DNA of 64,000 nt from Serratia rhizosphaerae (GCF_009817885.1 NZ_CP041764.1:744001-808000), one strand, 5' to 3'. Positions 42,263 through 53,156 are shown, counted from the stretch's first letter. The notes: generated by a model from the letters alone, not told the origin. Translations and numbers: made by a program.

Positions 42263-43416
42263 TGAACGATAATCCGGCTATCGGCAGCGACAGCGCCTTC
42301 TCCTGGCGCCGGGTGCGCGCCCTGTGTCTGAAAGAGACGCGGCAGATCCTGCGCGATCCCAGCAGTTGGCTGATCGCGTTTCTGATCCCGCTGCTGCTGC
42401 TGTTTATCTTCGGCTACGGCATCAACCTGGATTCCAGCAAGCTGCGCCTCGGCATTCTGGTGGAGCAACAGAGCGAAGAAGCGCGCGATCTGGTCAACGC
42501 CTTTGCCGGATCGCCCTATATCGATCCGACCATCAGCGATAACCGCCAGGCGCTGATCGGCAAGATGCAGGCCGGCGAGATCCGCGGCCTGGTGGTGATC
42601 CCGGTCGATTTCGCCCGGCGTATGGCGCGGCCGTTCGACAGCGCGCCGATCCAGGTGATCACCGACGGCAGCGAACCGAACACCGCCAACTTCGTACAGG
42701 GTTATACCCAGGGCGTATGGCAGATCTGGCAGCAGCAGCGCGCCGAAGATCGCGGGCGCGACGACAAACCGCTGATTGAGGTGCAGATGCGCTACTGGTT
42801 CAACCCGGCGGCCATCAGCCAGCACTTTATTATCCCCGGCGCCATTACCATCATTATGACGGTGATCGGCGCCATCCTCACCTCGCTGGTGGTGGCGCGC
42901 GAGTGGGAGCGCGGCACCATGGAGGCCCTGCTGTCGACGCAGGTGACGCGCAGCGAGCTGCTGCTCTCCAAACTGGTGCCCTACTATGTCCTCGGCATGC
43001 TCGCCATGCTGCTGTGCATGGTGGTGGCGGTGTGGGTGTTCGGCGTGCCCTACCGCGGCTCGCTGCTGCTGCTGTTTGTCATCAGCAGCCTGTTTCTCAT
43101 CAGCACGTTGGGCATGGGGCTGCTGATCTCCACCATCGCGCGTAATCAGTTCAACGCCGCGATGGTGGCGTTGAACGCCGCCTTTCTGCCGTCCATCATG
43201 CTGTCCGGCTTTATCTTTCAGATCGACAGCATGCCGGCGGTGGTGCGCGCCGTCACCTATATCATTCCTGCACGCTATTTCGTCAGCACGCTGAAAACGC
43301 TGTTTCTGGCGGGCAATATCGGCAGCATGCTGCTGATCAATCTGCTGTTTTTAATCGCCTCCGCCGTGCTGTTTATCGGGCTGACCGCCTGGAAAACCCA
43401 GCGACGTCTGGACTAG
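42262..43416 (+). CDS. ybhS: ABC-2 type permease YbhS
   Basis: A 384-residue ABC-2 permease (E. coli 377): an N-terminal helix, a large periplasmic domain (LDSSKLRLGILVEQQSEEARDLV onward) and five C-terminal helices, with VVAREWERGTMEALLSTQVTRSELLL as the characteristic cytoplasmic coupling loop. The ATG at 42262 overlaps the ybhF TGA by one base and has GAGGAG five bases upstream; the preceding in-frame GTG is less likely. Confidence 0.95.
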   Translation: MNDNPAIGSDSAFSWRRVRALCLKETRQILRDPSSWLIAFLIPLLLLFIFGYGINLDSSKLRLGILVEQQSEEARDLVNAFAGSPYIDPTISDNRQALIGKMQAGEIRGLVVIPVDFARRMARPFDSAPIQVITDGSEPNTANFVQGYTQGVWQIWQQQRAEDRGRDDKPLIEVQMRYWFNPAAISQHFIIPGAITIIMTVIGAILTSLVVAREWERGTMEALLSTQVTRSELLLSKLVPYYVLGMLAMLLCMVVAVWVFGVPYRGSLLLLFVISSLFLISTLGMGLLISTIARNQFNAAMVALNAAFLPSIMLSGFIFQIDSMPAVVRAVTYIIPARYFVSTLKTLFLAGNIGSMLLINLLFLIASAVLFIGLTAWKTQRRLD

Positions 43417-43425
43417 GAGCCTGAG

Positions 43426-44532
43426 ATGTTTCATCGCCTTTGGACACTGATTGTCAAAGAGATGCAGTCGCTGCTGCGCGACCCGCAAACCCGCGCCATT
43501 CTGGTGCTGCCGGTTATCTTGCAGGTGCTGTTGTTTCCGTTTGCCGCCACGCTGGAGGTGACCAACGCCACTATCGCGGTGTACAGCGAAGATAATGGCC
43601 AGGCCTCGGTTGAACTGACCCAGCGCTTCGCCAAGGCCAAGGCCTTTACCCACGTGCTGATGCTGCGCAGCCCGCAGGAGATCCGCCACGCCATCGACAA
43701 TCAGCACGCGCTGCTGCTGATCCGCTTTCCGGCGCAGTTTTCACGCGATATCGCTAACGGCAACAGCGCACCGCTGCAGCTGATTCTCGACGGGCGCAAC
43801 TCCAACAGCGCGCAGATCGCCGCCAACTATGTGCAGCAGATCGTGCAGGACTATCAGCAGGAGCTGCTGAACGGACGGCAAAAACCCAACAACAGCGAGC
43901 TGGTGGTGCGCAACTGGTATAACACCAACCTGGATTACAAATGGTTTGTCGTGCCGTCGCTGATTGCGATGATCACCACCGTCGGCGTGATGATCGTCAC
44001 CTCGCTGTCGGTGGCGCGGGAACGCGAGCAGGGCACGCTGGAGCAGCTGCTGGTTTCGCCGCTCACCACCTGGCAAATCTTTATCGGCAAGGCGGTGCCG
44101 GCGCTGATCGTCGCCACCTTTCAGGCCTCGATCGTGCTGCTGATCGGCATCTTTATGTACCAGATCCCGTTTGCCGGTTCGCTGCTGCTGTTCTATTTCA
44201 CCATGCTGGTGTACGGCCTGTCGCTGGTGGGATTCGGGCTGCTGATTTCAGCGCTGTGCGCCACCCAGCAGCAGGCGTTTATCGGCGTGTTTGTGTTTAT
44301 GATGCCGGCCATCTTGCTGTCGGGTTACGTGTCGCCGGTGGAAAATATGCCGGTCTGGCTGCAGAACCTGACCTGGGCCAATCCGATCCGCCACTTTACC
44401 GACATCACCAAGCAGATTTACCTGAAAGACGCCAGCTTTGACATTATCTGGGGCAGCCTGTGGCCGCTGCTGGTGATTACCGCCACCACCGGCAGCGCCG
44501 CCTACGCCATGTTCCGGCGGAAAATCGCCTGA
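43426..44532 (+). CDS. ybhR: ABC-2 type permease YbhR
   Basis: A 368-residue partner permease of YbhS with the same topology; the coupling loop reads SVAREREQGTLEQLLVSPLTTWQIFIGKAVPALIVA. With YbhF and YbhG it forms the predicted drug exporter. It begins nine bases after ybhS, the last gene of the E. coli-like block; ybhQ, ybhP, clsB, ybhN and ybhM, which follow in E. coli, are absent here. Confidence 0.95.
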   Translation: MFHRLWTLIVKEMQSLLRDPQTRAILVLPVILQVLLFPFAATLEVTNATIAVYSEDNGQASVELTQRFAKAKAFTHVLMLRSPQEIRHAIDNQHALLLIRFPAQFSRDIANGNSAPLQLILDGRNSNSAQIAANYVQQIVQDYQQELLNGRQKPNNSELVVRNWYNTNLDYKWFVVPSLIAMITTVGVMIVTSLSVAREREQGTLEQLLVSPLTTWQIFIGKAVPALIVATFQASIVLLIGIFMYQIPFAGSLLLFYFTMLVYGLSLVGFGLLISALCATQQQAFIGVFVFMMPAILLSGYVSPVENMPVWLQNLTWANPIRHFTDITKQIYLKDASFDIIWGSLWPLLVITATTGSAAYAMFRRKIA

Positions 44533-44606
44533 CGGCTGGCGGGACGGCCCGTCACCGTCTAGGCTACGTGGGAGTTTTTATCTTTATCGCCAAAGGAGAG
44601 CGCGAT

Positions 44607-44936
44607 TTGTCTCAGGAAACTGCCGTCAAGGTCAAGAATAACGAATTCGATAATATGGTCCGCTTTGCCTTTCGGCTGACCGGGGTCAATATACTGATTC
44701 TGGCTGCGGTCGGTCTGATCGGCCTGCTGCAGCCGGAAGAGATGACCGCCTGGCTGGCCTTGGTGGTGCTGGGTCTGATAGGCATCAACCTGTTCGCCAA
44801 CCTGATAGTGTTTTACCTGTCGCTGGTCGGGCTGTTCAAATCGACGCTGAAATGGCGTGCGGCGCTGGCGTTGTTGTTTTCGCTGGTGCTGTTTGCGCTG
44901 TATCTGTTAATCATCGCAGTCACGATGGCAGGATAA
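44607..44936 (+). CDS. small hypothetical membrane protein, probable TTG start
   Basis: I do not recognise this protein. The frame contains three hydrophobic helices after a polar N-terminus (SQETAVKVKNNEFDNMVRFAFRLTG). The best start is TTG at 44607: AAAGGAG lies about eight bases upstream, no in-frame ATG precedes the first helix until Met at codon 17, and the longer open frame back to 44460 overlaps ybhR in another frame. The product would be 109 residues. It lies between ybhR and a terminator, so it may be the last gene of the ybh operon. Confidence 0.65.
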   Translation: MSQETAVKVKNNEFDNMVRFAFRLTGVNILILAAVGLIGLLQPEEMTAWLALVVLGLIGINLFANLIVFYLSLVGLFKSTLKWRAALALLFSLVLFALYLLIIAVTMAG

Positions 44937-44940
44937 ACCC

Positions 44941-44966
44941 AAGAGGCCGCGAACACGGCCTCTTTT
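44941..44966 (+). terminator. intrinsic terminator at the end of the ybh block
   Basis: AAGAGGCCG (44941-44949) pairs with CGGCCTCTT (44956-44964) around CGAACA, then TTTG. A 9-bp stem four bases after the stop codon of the small membrane protein and before the convergent DUF2628 gene; works in both directions. Confidence 0.88.
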
Positions 44967-44973
44967 GTCTGCT

Positions 44974-45417
44974 TTACCCTTCGCGACGGGCGGCAATTTT
45001 CGCCGCTGAACGCTTGCTGAAGCCTTCAAACGGGTTCCAGCCCTGGATCCCCCGCACTTCCTTCAGGTAATAGGCATAGTTGGCCACCGTAGCGCAAAGA
45101 CCGGCATAGCAAATATTCAACGCACGGTAGACCGAATCATAATGGCCGCCGTTCGCATACTCCACCATGGCGACAATCACGTTCAGCACACCAGCACCAA
45201 CGAACAGCACCAGCCCCTTTTTCCACAGCCCCAGAATACACATATAGATAATGCCGAAGAAAAAGGCGAAGAAATTAAATATGTACTTCATGCGCCCAAA
45301 GAAGCTAATTTCTTTAATTTTCTTGCGGTATTCCGGGGAGGTAATATCGCCGCCGACGCTATCAAAAAAATCAAAACGCGCCCGCCACTTAGGGCTAAGC
45401 TCTTTATCCTGACTCAT
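44974..45417 (-). CDS. DUF2628-family membrane protein
   Basis: A 147-residue protein of the DUF2628 family (YigF-like). The N-terminus LSPKWRARFDFFDSVGGDITSPEYRKKIKEISFFGRMKYIFNFFAFFFGIIYMCILGLWKKG holds the family signature, a cytoplasmic stretch then a Phe-rich helix and a WKKG turn; two more helices follow. The function is unknown. It sits where E. coli has ybhM-ybhQ. Confidence 0.8.
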   Translation of the reverse strand: MSQDKELSPKWRARFDFFDSVGGDITSPEYRKKIKEISFFGRMKYIFNFFAFFFGIIYMCILGLWKKGLVLFVGAGVLNVIVAMVEYANGGHYDSVYRALNICYAGLCATVANYAYYLKEVRGIQGWNPFEGFSKRSAAKIAARREG

Positions 45418-45546
45418 AAAATCCTCTTTCTATCATCACAAAATTTAATGATTACCATCCTGTAGCGCGATTATTCAACGCAATGACATAAGTAATGTCA
45501 ATGTATTATTAATTATTCGTTTATATTATGTAACGCGGATGGGCGT

Positions 45547-45572
45547 AAAAAAGCCCTGTTGCCAGGGCTTTA
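45547..45572. terminator. intrinsic terminator after ybhL
   Basis: AAGCCCTG (45551-45558) and CAGGGCTT (45563-45570) form an 8-bp stem around TTGC, with A6 on the left and TTTAT on the right. Read leftward it ends ybhL transcription with a T-run. Confidence 0.8.
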
Positions 45573-45618
45573 TGCAGAAAGACAGATAGCTCGCGATGGC
45601 CGCCGGCCATCCGGTGCG

Positions 45619-46329
45619 TTAGCGGCGGTTGCCGAAGATACGCAGCAGCATCAGGAACAGGTTGATGAAGTCCAGATACAGCGTCAGCGCCCCGACGATG
45701 GCGTACTTGCGGAAGCTGTCTTTATCATCAGCGTTCAGCTGTTCGCCCATCGCCTTCAGCTTCTGGGTGTCATACGCCGTCAGTCCGACAAACACCACCA
45801 CGCCGATATAGGTGATCGCCCACATCAGCGCGCTGCTCTTCAGCCAGATATTCACCAGTGACGCCAGCACGATGCCGATCAGCGCCATAAACAGCATGCT
45901 GCCGAAACCGCTGAGGTCGCGTTTGGTGGTGTAACCGTACAGGCTCATCGCGCCGAACATCCCGGCGGTCACCACAAAGGTGCTGGCGATCGAGGTGTAG
46001 GTATAGGCGATAAAGATGCTGGACAGCGTCAGCCCGGTCAGCGCCGAATAGAGCATAAACAGCGAGGTCGCCACCGCGCCGCTCAGCCGGTTCACCATGC
46101 CGGAAATGACAAAGACCAGCGCCAGCTGGGCGATAATCAGACCAAAGAAGGTAATCTGGCTGGAGAAGATGAAGTTGAGAATCGCCGGCGTGTTGGCCGC
46201 ATACCAGGAGACGAAGGCGGTCAGCAGCAGGCCGCAGGTCATCCAGCCGTATACCTGCGCCATATAGGCCTGAATGCCGCTGCCGGCGCGTTCGACGATC
46301 GAACCATTGGAGCGTGGATATCGGTCCAT
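45619..46329 (-). CDS. ybhL: BAX-inhibitor-1-like membrane protein YbhL
   Basis: A 236-residue seven-helix membrane protein of the BI-1/YccA/YbhL family (E. coli YbhL 234). Almost every block is shared: AYMAQVYGWMTCGLLLTAFVSWYAAN, MLYSALTGLTLSSIFIAYT, VTAGMFGAMSLYGYTTKRDLSGFGSMLFMALIGIVLASLVN, YDTQKLK. Relatives act as calcium-leak channels or FtsH modulators; the role of YbhL is unsettled. In E. coli it follows moaE in the same place. Confidence 0.95.
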   Translation of the reverse strand: MDRYPRSNGSIVERAGSGIQAYMAQVYGWMTCGLLLTAFVSWYAANTPAILNFIFSSQITFFGLIIAQLALVFVISGMVNRLSGAVATSLFMLYSALTGLTLSSIFIAYTYTSIASTFVVTAGMFGAMSLYGYTTKRDLSGFGSMLFMALIGIVLASLVNIWLKSSALMWAITYIGVVVFVGLTAYDTQKLKAMGEQLNADDKDSFRKYAIVGALTLYLDFINLFLMLLRIFGNRR

Positions 46330-46458
46330 GACGGTTACCTTTTACTTGTGAAACAACTGTACGAGGGCTATTCCCCCCACCTGTAATAAGCGTATCACAG
46401 AATATCGGTGGCGGCCGTGAGCAAAAGTGTGGATTTATTGCCGCCGTTTACCGTTGAT

Positions 46459-46911
46459 TTACCAACGTTTTGCCGCCTGCTGGTCGCTGTCGCGCGCCTC
46501 AACCCAGCGCTCACCCTGCTCGGTGGCTTCACGCTTCCAGAACGGCGCGCGGGTCTTCAGGTAGTCCATGATAAATTCGGCGGCCTCAAAGGCCATGCTG
46601 CGGTGGGCGCTGGTGACGCCGACAAACACGATCTCATCACCGGGGAACATTTCACCGATGCGGTGGATCACGCTGACCCGCTGCAGCGGCCAGCGCTCGC
46701 GCGCCGCCGCGACGATCTCCGCCAGCGCCTTTTCGGTCATGCCGGGATAGTGCTCCAGCGTCAGGGCGCTGACGTTGTCGCCCAGATTGTGATTGCGCAC
46801 CTTGCCGGTAAAGGTCACCACCGCGCCGTCATCATCACACTGCGCCAGCCAGGCATACTCCTCGCCGACGTTAAATAGCGCGCGCTGGACGCGAATACGA
46901 CTGTTGTCCAC
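46459..46911 (-). CDS. moaE: molybdopterin synthase catalytic subunit
   Basis: A 150-residue MoaE (E. coli 150). It transfers sulfur from the MoaD thiocarboxylate to cyclic pyranopterin monophosphate to form molybdopterin. FTGKVRNHNLGDNVSALTLEHYPGMTEKALAEI and RVSVIHRIGEMFPGDEIVFVGVTSAHRSMAFEAAEFIMDYLKTRAPFWKRE contain the active-site Arg and Lys residues. Last gene of moaABCDE, two bases after moaD. Confidence 0.96.
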   Translation of the reverse strand: MDNSRIRVQRALFNVGEEYAWLAQCDDDGAVVTFTGKVRNHNLGDNVSALTLEHYPGMTEKALAEIVAAARERWPLQRVSVIHRIGEMFPGDEIVFVGVTSAHRSMAFEAAEFIMDYLKTRAPFWKREATEQGERWVEARDSDQQAAKRW

Positions 46912-46913
46912 CC

Positions 46914-47159
46914 TCAGCCTCCGGTTACCGGCGGGAAGAACGCCACTTCATCGCCGGCGCTCAGCGGGTGTTCCGCCGCCACCAGCGACTGGTTCACCGC
47001 CATCAGCAAATTGTCGGCCGCCAGCGCCAGCGCCCAGCGATCGCCGCGCAGACACAGCGCCTGACGCAGCGACTCGACGGTGGCGAACTCCGCCGGCAGA
47101 CGCAGCTTATCAGTGCCGACCAGCTCCCGCACCTGAGCAAAAAACAGAATATCAATCAT
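46914..47159 (-). CDS. moaD: molybdopterin synthase sulfur carrier subunit
   Basis: An 81-residue ubiquitin-fold protein ending in the required Gly-Gly (FFPPVTGG), which is adenylated by MoeB and thiocarboxylated. Its ATG overlaps the moaC stop by four bases. Confidence 0.96.
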   Translation of the reverse strand: MIDILFFAQVRELVGTDKLRLPAEFATVESLRQALCLRGDRWALALAADNLLMAVNQSLVAAEHPLSAGDEVAFFPPVTGG

Positions 47160-47635
47160 GATGCCGCCTCAAAGTCGCCGGATTTGCCGCCGCTTTTCGC
47201 CAGCAGCCGCACCGGGCCAATGACCATATCTTTCTGCACCGCCTTGCACATGTCGTAGATGGTCAGCGCCGCAACCGACGCCGCGGTCAGCGCTTCCATC
47301 TCGACGCCGGTTTTGCCGGTCAGGCGGCAGCAGGTTTCAATCCGCACCCGGTTATGCTGCGGCTGCGCCTCCAGCGTGACCTCCACCTTGCTGAGCATCA
47401 GCGGGTGGCACAGCGGGATCAGCTCCCAGGTGCGTTTGGCTGCCTGAATGCCGGCGATGCGCGCGGTGGCGAACACGTCCCCTTTGTGGTGACGGCCTTC
47501 GACGATCATCGCCAGCGTCGCCGCCTGCATCTCGACAAAGGCTTCGGCGCGCGCTTCACGCACCGTTTCCGCCTTGGTGGAGACGTCCACCATATGGGCT
47601 TCGCCGGCGGCGTTAATGTGGGTTAACTGACTCAT
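47156..47635 (-). CDS. moaC: cyclic pyranopterin monophosphate synthase
   Basis: A 159-residue MoaC that, with MoaA, converts GTP to cyclic pyranopterin monophosphate. It has FATARIAGIQAAKRTWELIPLCHPL and the KTGVEMEALTAASVAALTIYDMCKAVQKDM catalytic block with the conserved Lys and Asp residues. It starts four bases after moaB. Confidence 0.97.
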   Translation of the reverse strand: MSQLTHINAAGEAHMVDVSTKAETVREARAEAFVEMQAATLAMIVEGRHHKGDVFATARIAGIQAAKRTWELIPLCHPLMLSKVEVTLEAQPQHNRVRIETCCRLTGKTGVEMEALTAASVAALTIYDMCKAVQKDMVIGPVRLLAKSGGKSGDFEAAS

Positions 47636-47639
47636 GGCG

Positions 47640-48152
47640 TTATTTCTTTAAATGGGGTTGGAAGTTGCAGGGACGGTTACGCGCGTCCAGCTGCGATTCA
47701 ATAATACGCTCCCAGGCGGTGCGGCAGGCGCGGGTCGAGCCCGGCATGGCGAAAATCACCGTCTGGTTGGCGATGCCGGCCACGGCGCGCGACTGAATGG
47801 TGGCGGTGCCAATCTCTTCGTAAGACACCATGCGGAACAGTTCGCCGAAGCCTTCCACCTGGCGGTCAAACAGCGGCGTCAGCGCCTCCGGCGTGTTGTC
47901 GCGCGCGGTAAAACCGGTGCCGCCGGTGATCAGCACCGCCTGCACCTCGTCGCTGGCGATCCAGGCCGAAACCTGCGCACGGATCTGGTAGATATTGTCT
48001 TTGACCAGCGCGCGATCGACCACCTGATGCCCGGCCTCCTGCGCCGCCTGCTGCAGATAGTCGCCGGAGGTATCCTCCGCGGCGCTGCGGCTGTCGGAAA
48101 CGGTCAGAACGGCGATACGCGCCGCAAGAAATTCACTGCTGGCATGACTCAT
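47640..48152 (-). CDS. moaB: molybdenum cofactor biosynthesis protein MoaB
   Basis: A 170-residue MogA/MoaB-type protein, possibly an adenylyltransferase for molybdopterin. The TGGTGFTARDNTPEAL and MPGSTRACRTAWERII motifs are those of the family's substrate-binding loops. It lies between moaA and moaC, as in E. coli. Confidence 0.95.
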   Translation of the reverse strand: MSHASSEFLAARIAVLTVSDSRSAAEDTSGDYLQQAAQEAGHQVVDRALVKDNIYQIRAQVSAWIASDEVQAVLITGGTGFTARDNTPEALTPLFDRQVEGFGELFRMVSYEEIGTATIQSRAVAGIANQTVIFAMPGSTRACRTAWERIIESQLDARNRPCNFQPHLKK

Positions 48153-48182
48153 AGAGGATGCTCCCTGAAGATACGGCCGGAC

Positions 48183-49169
48183 TCAGCCGCCGATAAACGA
48201 CAGATTCTGCGTAATGCCGCTGTCGCCCTGGTGCAGAAAATGCGTCTGCTTCTTACTGAGCAGGCCGCTCTGGATGCGCTGTTTAAGCATCTCCAGCTGG
48301 CGATCCTCCGCCAGCAGGTCGCGCAGCGGGATGCCCTGCTCGCCGAACAGGCACAGGTGCAGATTGCCGATGGCGGAAACCCGCAGTCGGTTGCAGCTGG
48401 CGCAGAAATCCTTCTCATACGGCATAATCAGGCCGATTTCTCCCTGATAGTCCGCATGGCGGAACACCTGCGCCGGGCCGTCGCTGCGGCCGCGCGGCTG
48501 ACGCTGCCAGCCCTGCTGTTCAAGCTGCCGGCGGATCACCTCGCCGGAAACGTGGCGCTGGCGAAACAGCTCGCCGCCCTCGCCGGTTTCCATCAGTTCA
48601 ATAAAACGCAGTTGGATCGGCCGCGGTTTAATCCAGGCCAGGAAAGTATTCAGCTGCTGGTGATTGACGTCGCGCATCAGCACCGCGTTCACCTTCACCT
48701 TGTCATAGCCGGCCTCGAAGGCGGCGTCGATGCCCGCCATCACCTGACGGAACTTGTCCTGACCGGTAATGGCGTGAAACTGGCGCGCATCCAGGCTGTC
48801 GACGCTGACGTTGATCGCCGTCAGGCCGGCGTCGCGCCAGCGCGCCACGTCGCGCGCCATCCGGTAGCCGTTGGTGGTGACCGCCAGTTGACGGATCGCC
48901 GGGTTTTCCCGCACGGCGGCAATGATCTCGGTAAAGTCGCGGCGCAGCGAGGGCTCGCCGCCGGTCAGGCGCACCTTTTCAGTGCCCAGTTCGGCAAACG
49001 CACGGCTGACGCGGCGGATTTCATCCAGCGACAGGAAGGTTTTGGGGCTGACGCTCGGCTGGTAGCCGTCCGGCAGGCAGTACGTGCAACGGAAGTTGCA
49101 CACGTCGGTAATCGACAGGCGCAGGTAATAGAACTTGCGCTCAAAAGCATCGGTAAGTTGGGGCACCAT
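48183..49169 (-). CDS. moaA: GTP 3',8-cyclase (radical SAM)
   Basis: A 328-residue radical SAM enzyme that starts molybdopterin synthesis. The first cluster motif is CNFRCTYC, the second FCASCNRLRV with a further Cys in LHLCLFG, and the chain ends in Gly-Gly. The ATG at 49169 (MVPQLTDAFERKFYYLRLSI) matches the E. coli start; the frame upstream runs through the riboswitch. AAAGGTG is the ribosome-binding site and lies inside the riboswitch 3' end. Confidence 0.97.
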   Translation of the reverse strand: MVPQLTDAFERKFYYLRLSITDVCNFRCTYCLPDGYQPSVSPKTFLSLDEIRRVSRAFAELGTEKVRLTGGEPSLRRDFTEIIAAVRENPAIRQLAVTTNGYRMARDVARWRDAGLTAINVSVDSLDARQFHAITGQDKFRQVMAGIDAAFEAGYDKVKVNAVLMRDVNHQQLNTFLAWIKPRPIQLRFIELMETGEGGELFRQRHVSGEVIRRQLEQQGWQRQPRGRSDGPAQVFRHADYQGEIGLIMPYEKDFCASCNRLRVSAIGNLHLCLFGEQGIPLRDLLAEDRQLEMLKQRIQSGLLSKKQTHFLHQGDSGITQNLSFIGG

Positions 49170-49175
49170 AACACC

Positions 49176-49283
49176 TTTCCAAATACGGGAGATGCGGACA
49201 TTTCTATCTCGCACCCTGGTGGCTGACTTCGCCACGGCCCGGGCGCCATATCGCAAAACGACGTAGGCGCAGGGGCTAGGAGT
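49176..49283 (-). promoter_or_regulatory. Moco (molybdenum cofactor) riboswitch
   Basis: On the leftward strand the leader of moaA begins with ACTCCTAGCCCCTGCGCC and ends with GCCACCAGGGTGC...GCATCTCCCGTATTTGG-AAAGGTG. The same order of conserved blocks (CTCCTAGCC, GCCACCAGGG, CTCCCGTAT, GGAAAGGTG) occurs in the E. coli moaA Moco RNA motif. The ribosome-binding site overlaps its 3' end, so translation control by the cofactor is expected. Boundaries are approximate. Confidence 0.85.
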
Positions 49284-49540
49284 TGTGATCTCAACGCGAA
49301 TTGCCGCAGCAACCGCAATGAAACCGTGGTTTTCAGCAAAATTCTAGCGCTAAACGCGGCGAATAGCCAACGCGCCGTTTCGCTATGTAATTGTGTATAT
49401 AGCGCTTTTAGGCTATTTAACACCGTGCGCCTATCATAACCGCCGCTCAGCCAGCGAAATTGACTAAAATCACCCGAATCACACTCTTTTTCGCCTTTTT
49501 CACTCAGATCCGCTACTTTATGCCGATTATCTGTCCGTTA

Positions 49541-49659
49541 TATATATCCTGAATAATTCGAGTTACAGGCAGGTGGCATCCCGATGCGCTTACTCAGGTC
49601 AGTGATGCGGGGGACTGCGCGCAGCCAACACGCCGGTAGCTTAAAATATGATGGGTATA
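49541..49659. repeat. enterobacterial intergenic palindromic repeat (MITE-like)
   Basis: About 119 bp beginning TATATATCCTGAATAATTCG and ending near TAGCTTAAAATATGATGGGTATA. Imperfectly mirrored ends and the inner blocks TTCGAGTTACAGG, GAT(G)CGCTTACTCAGGTCAGTGATGCGGG and GCGCAGCCAAC are those I recall from a repeat family scattered between genes in Serratia, Yersinia and relatives. It sits between the divergent moaA leader and ybhK, so it may carry part of either promoter. The remaining stretch 49284-49540 shows nothing definite. Confidence 0.65.
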
Positions 49660-49711
49660 AAAAATTAATATTACCTGCGGCGTCCACATAACGTCGGGGA
49701 TAAGGAATGTT

Positions 49712-50629
49712 ATGCGTAATCGTACCCTGGCCGATCTGGACCGCGTCGTCGCATTAGGCGGCGGTCACGGCCTTGGCCGCGTGATGTCATCGCTTTCTTC
49801 TCTGGGGTCGCGTCTGACCGGCATCGTCACCACCACCGACAACGGCGGCTCCACCGGCCGCATCCGCCGCTCGGAAGGCGGTATCGCCTGGGGCGATACC
49901 CGCAACTGCCTCAACCAGCTGATTACCGAGCCCAGCGTCGCGTCGGCGATGTTTGAATACCGCTTCAGCGGCAACGGCGAACTGGCCGGCCATAACCTGG
50001 GCAATCTGATGCTGAAGGCGCTGGATCACCTCAGCGTACGCCCGCTGGAGGCGATCAATCTGATCCGCAATCTGCTGAAGGTGGATGCGGCGCTGATCCC
50101 GATGTCGGAGCAGCCGGTGGATCTGATGGCGCACGATCACGAGGGCAACCACGTTTACGGTGAGGTAAACGTCGATCAGCTCACCGATATGCCGCAGGAG
50201 CTGATGTTGTCGCCGCACGTCCATGCCACCCGCGAGGCCCTTGACGCCATTGCGCAGGCGGATCTTATTCTGATTGGTCCGGGCAGTTTTCTGACCAGTC
50301 TGATGCCGCTGCTGCTGCTTGAGGATCTGGCCCGTGCCCTGCGCCGCAGCAGCGCCAGCATGGTCTATATCGACAACCTGGGCAAAGAGTTGAGCGTCGC
50401 CGCCGCCTCGCTGTCGTTGCGCGACAAGCTGGCGCTGATGGAGGCGAAAATCGGCCGCGTGATGGTCGACGCGCTGATCGTCGGCCCGCAGACCGAGACG
50501 CAATCGGTGCAGGATCGTCTGGTGATTCAGCAGAATCTGGAGGCCAGCGATATCCCTTACCGCCACGATCGCCAACTGTTGCGCCAGGCAATCGACCAAG
50601 CGCTGAGCCAGCTGGCGGCACGGCGTTAG
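49712..50629 (+). CDS. ybhK: YvcK-family protein YbhK
   Basis: A 305-residue CofD/YvcK-family protein. VVALGGGHGLGRVMSSLSSLGSRLTGIVTTTDNGGSTGRIR and WGDTRNCLNQL bind the nucleotide-sugar phosphate moiety; VYIDNLGKE and the C-terminal VVGPQ-like segment follow. YvcK proteins bind UDP-sugars and affect gluconeogenic growth and cell wall. GGGGATAAGGA precedes the ATG. In E. coli it likewise lies between uvrB and moaA. Confidence 0.94.
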   Translation: MRNRTLADLDRVVALGGGHGLGRVMSSLSSLGSRLTGIVTTTDNGGSTGRIRRSEGGIAWGDTRNCLNQLITEPSVASAMFEYRFSGNGELAGHNLGNLMLKALDHLSVRPLEAINLIRNLLKVDAALIPMSEQPVDLMAHDHEGNHVYGEVNVDQLTDMPQELMLSPHVHATREALDAIAQADLILIGPGSFLTSLMPLLLLEDLARALRRSSASMVYIDNLGKELSVAAASLSLRDKLALMEAKIGRVMVDALIVGPQTETQSVQDRLVIQQNLEASDIPYRHDRQLLRQAIDQALSQLAARR

Positions 50630-50632
50630 CGG

Positions 50633-50878
50633 TCAGTCTTTCCCCTGATACCAAGGATTATCGCTGACCATATGGATATACAGCTCCTCCACCTGCGTGC
50701 GCGCCCACGGCGTGCGGCGTAAAAACTTCAGGCTGGATTTGATGCTGGGATCGTTGCTGAAGCAGTTGATGCGGATGCGGTCGGCCAGCTCTTCCCAGCC
50801 GTAGTATTCCACCAGTTTGTTCAGCAGCTGCTCCAGCGTAATGCCGTGCAGCGGATCTTTGGAATTGTGTGCGCTCAT
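50633..50878 (-). CDS. VF530-family (DUF2132) protein
   Basis: An 81-residue protein: DPLHGITLEQLLNKLVEYYGWEELADRIRINCFSNDPSIKSSLKFLRRTPWARTQVEELYIHM is the family signature (VF530; thought to bind DNA). The function is unknown. It is convergent with ybhK, three bases apart, and 111 bases downstream of uvrB on the same strand. Confidence 0.9.
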   Translation of the reverse strand: MSAHNSKDPLHGITLEQLLNKLVEYYGWEELADRIRINCFSNDPSIKSSLKFLRRTPWARTQVEELYIHMVSDNPWYQGKD

Positions 50879-50989
50879 AGCGGTTGCTCGATATCTGTCG
50901 CCGGGTCAATGGGCCGCACACCATAATCAGCTTTGCCGGGCGCGACAAGGATTTTCATCGCCGGCCGCCACGGGCCGGCAATGCCTGCG

Positions 50990-53002
<2,013 letters not shown>

Positions 53003-53156
53003 AGATACCCAAAGTCATTGGCGTTGCGGCAAGAAGACAGATGCGAGCGGCGTCGGCAAATCGGGTTGCGTGTGGCTACGTTGCAGAACGCCGCGTCGGC
53101 ACGCCGGGCAGCCAATAAGTATGGAAAGCCGCGGCGTTTTTCGCCAGCCCCTATGA

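Noticed and set aside
47652..49226. A 524-codon open frame on the + strand
   Set aside because: It lies across moaB and moaA in antisense; composition is that of a mirror frame of those genes.
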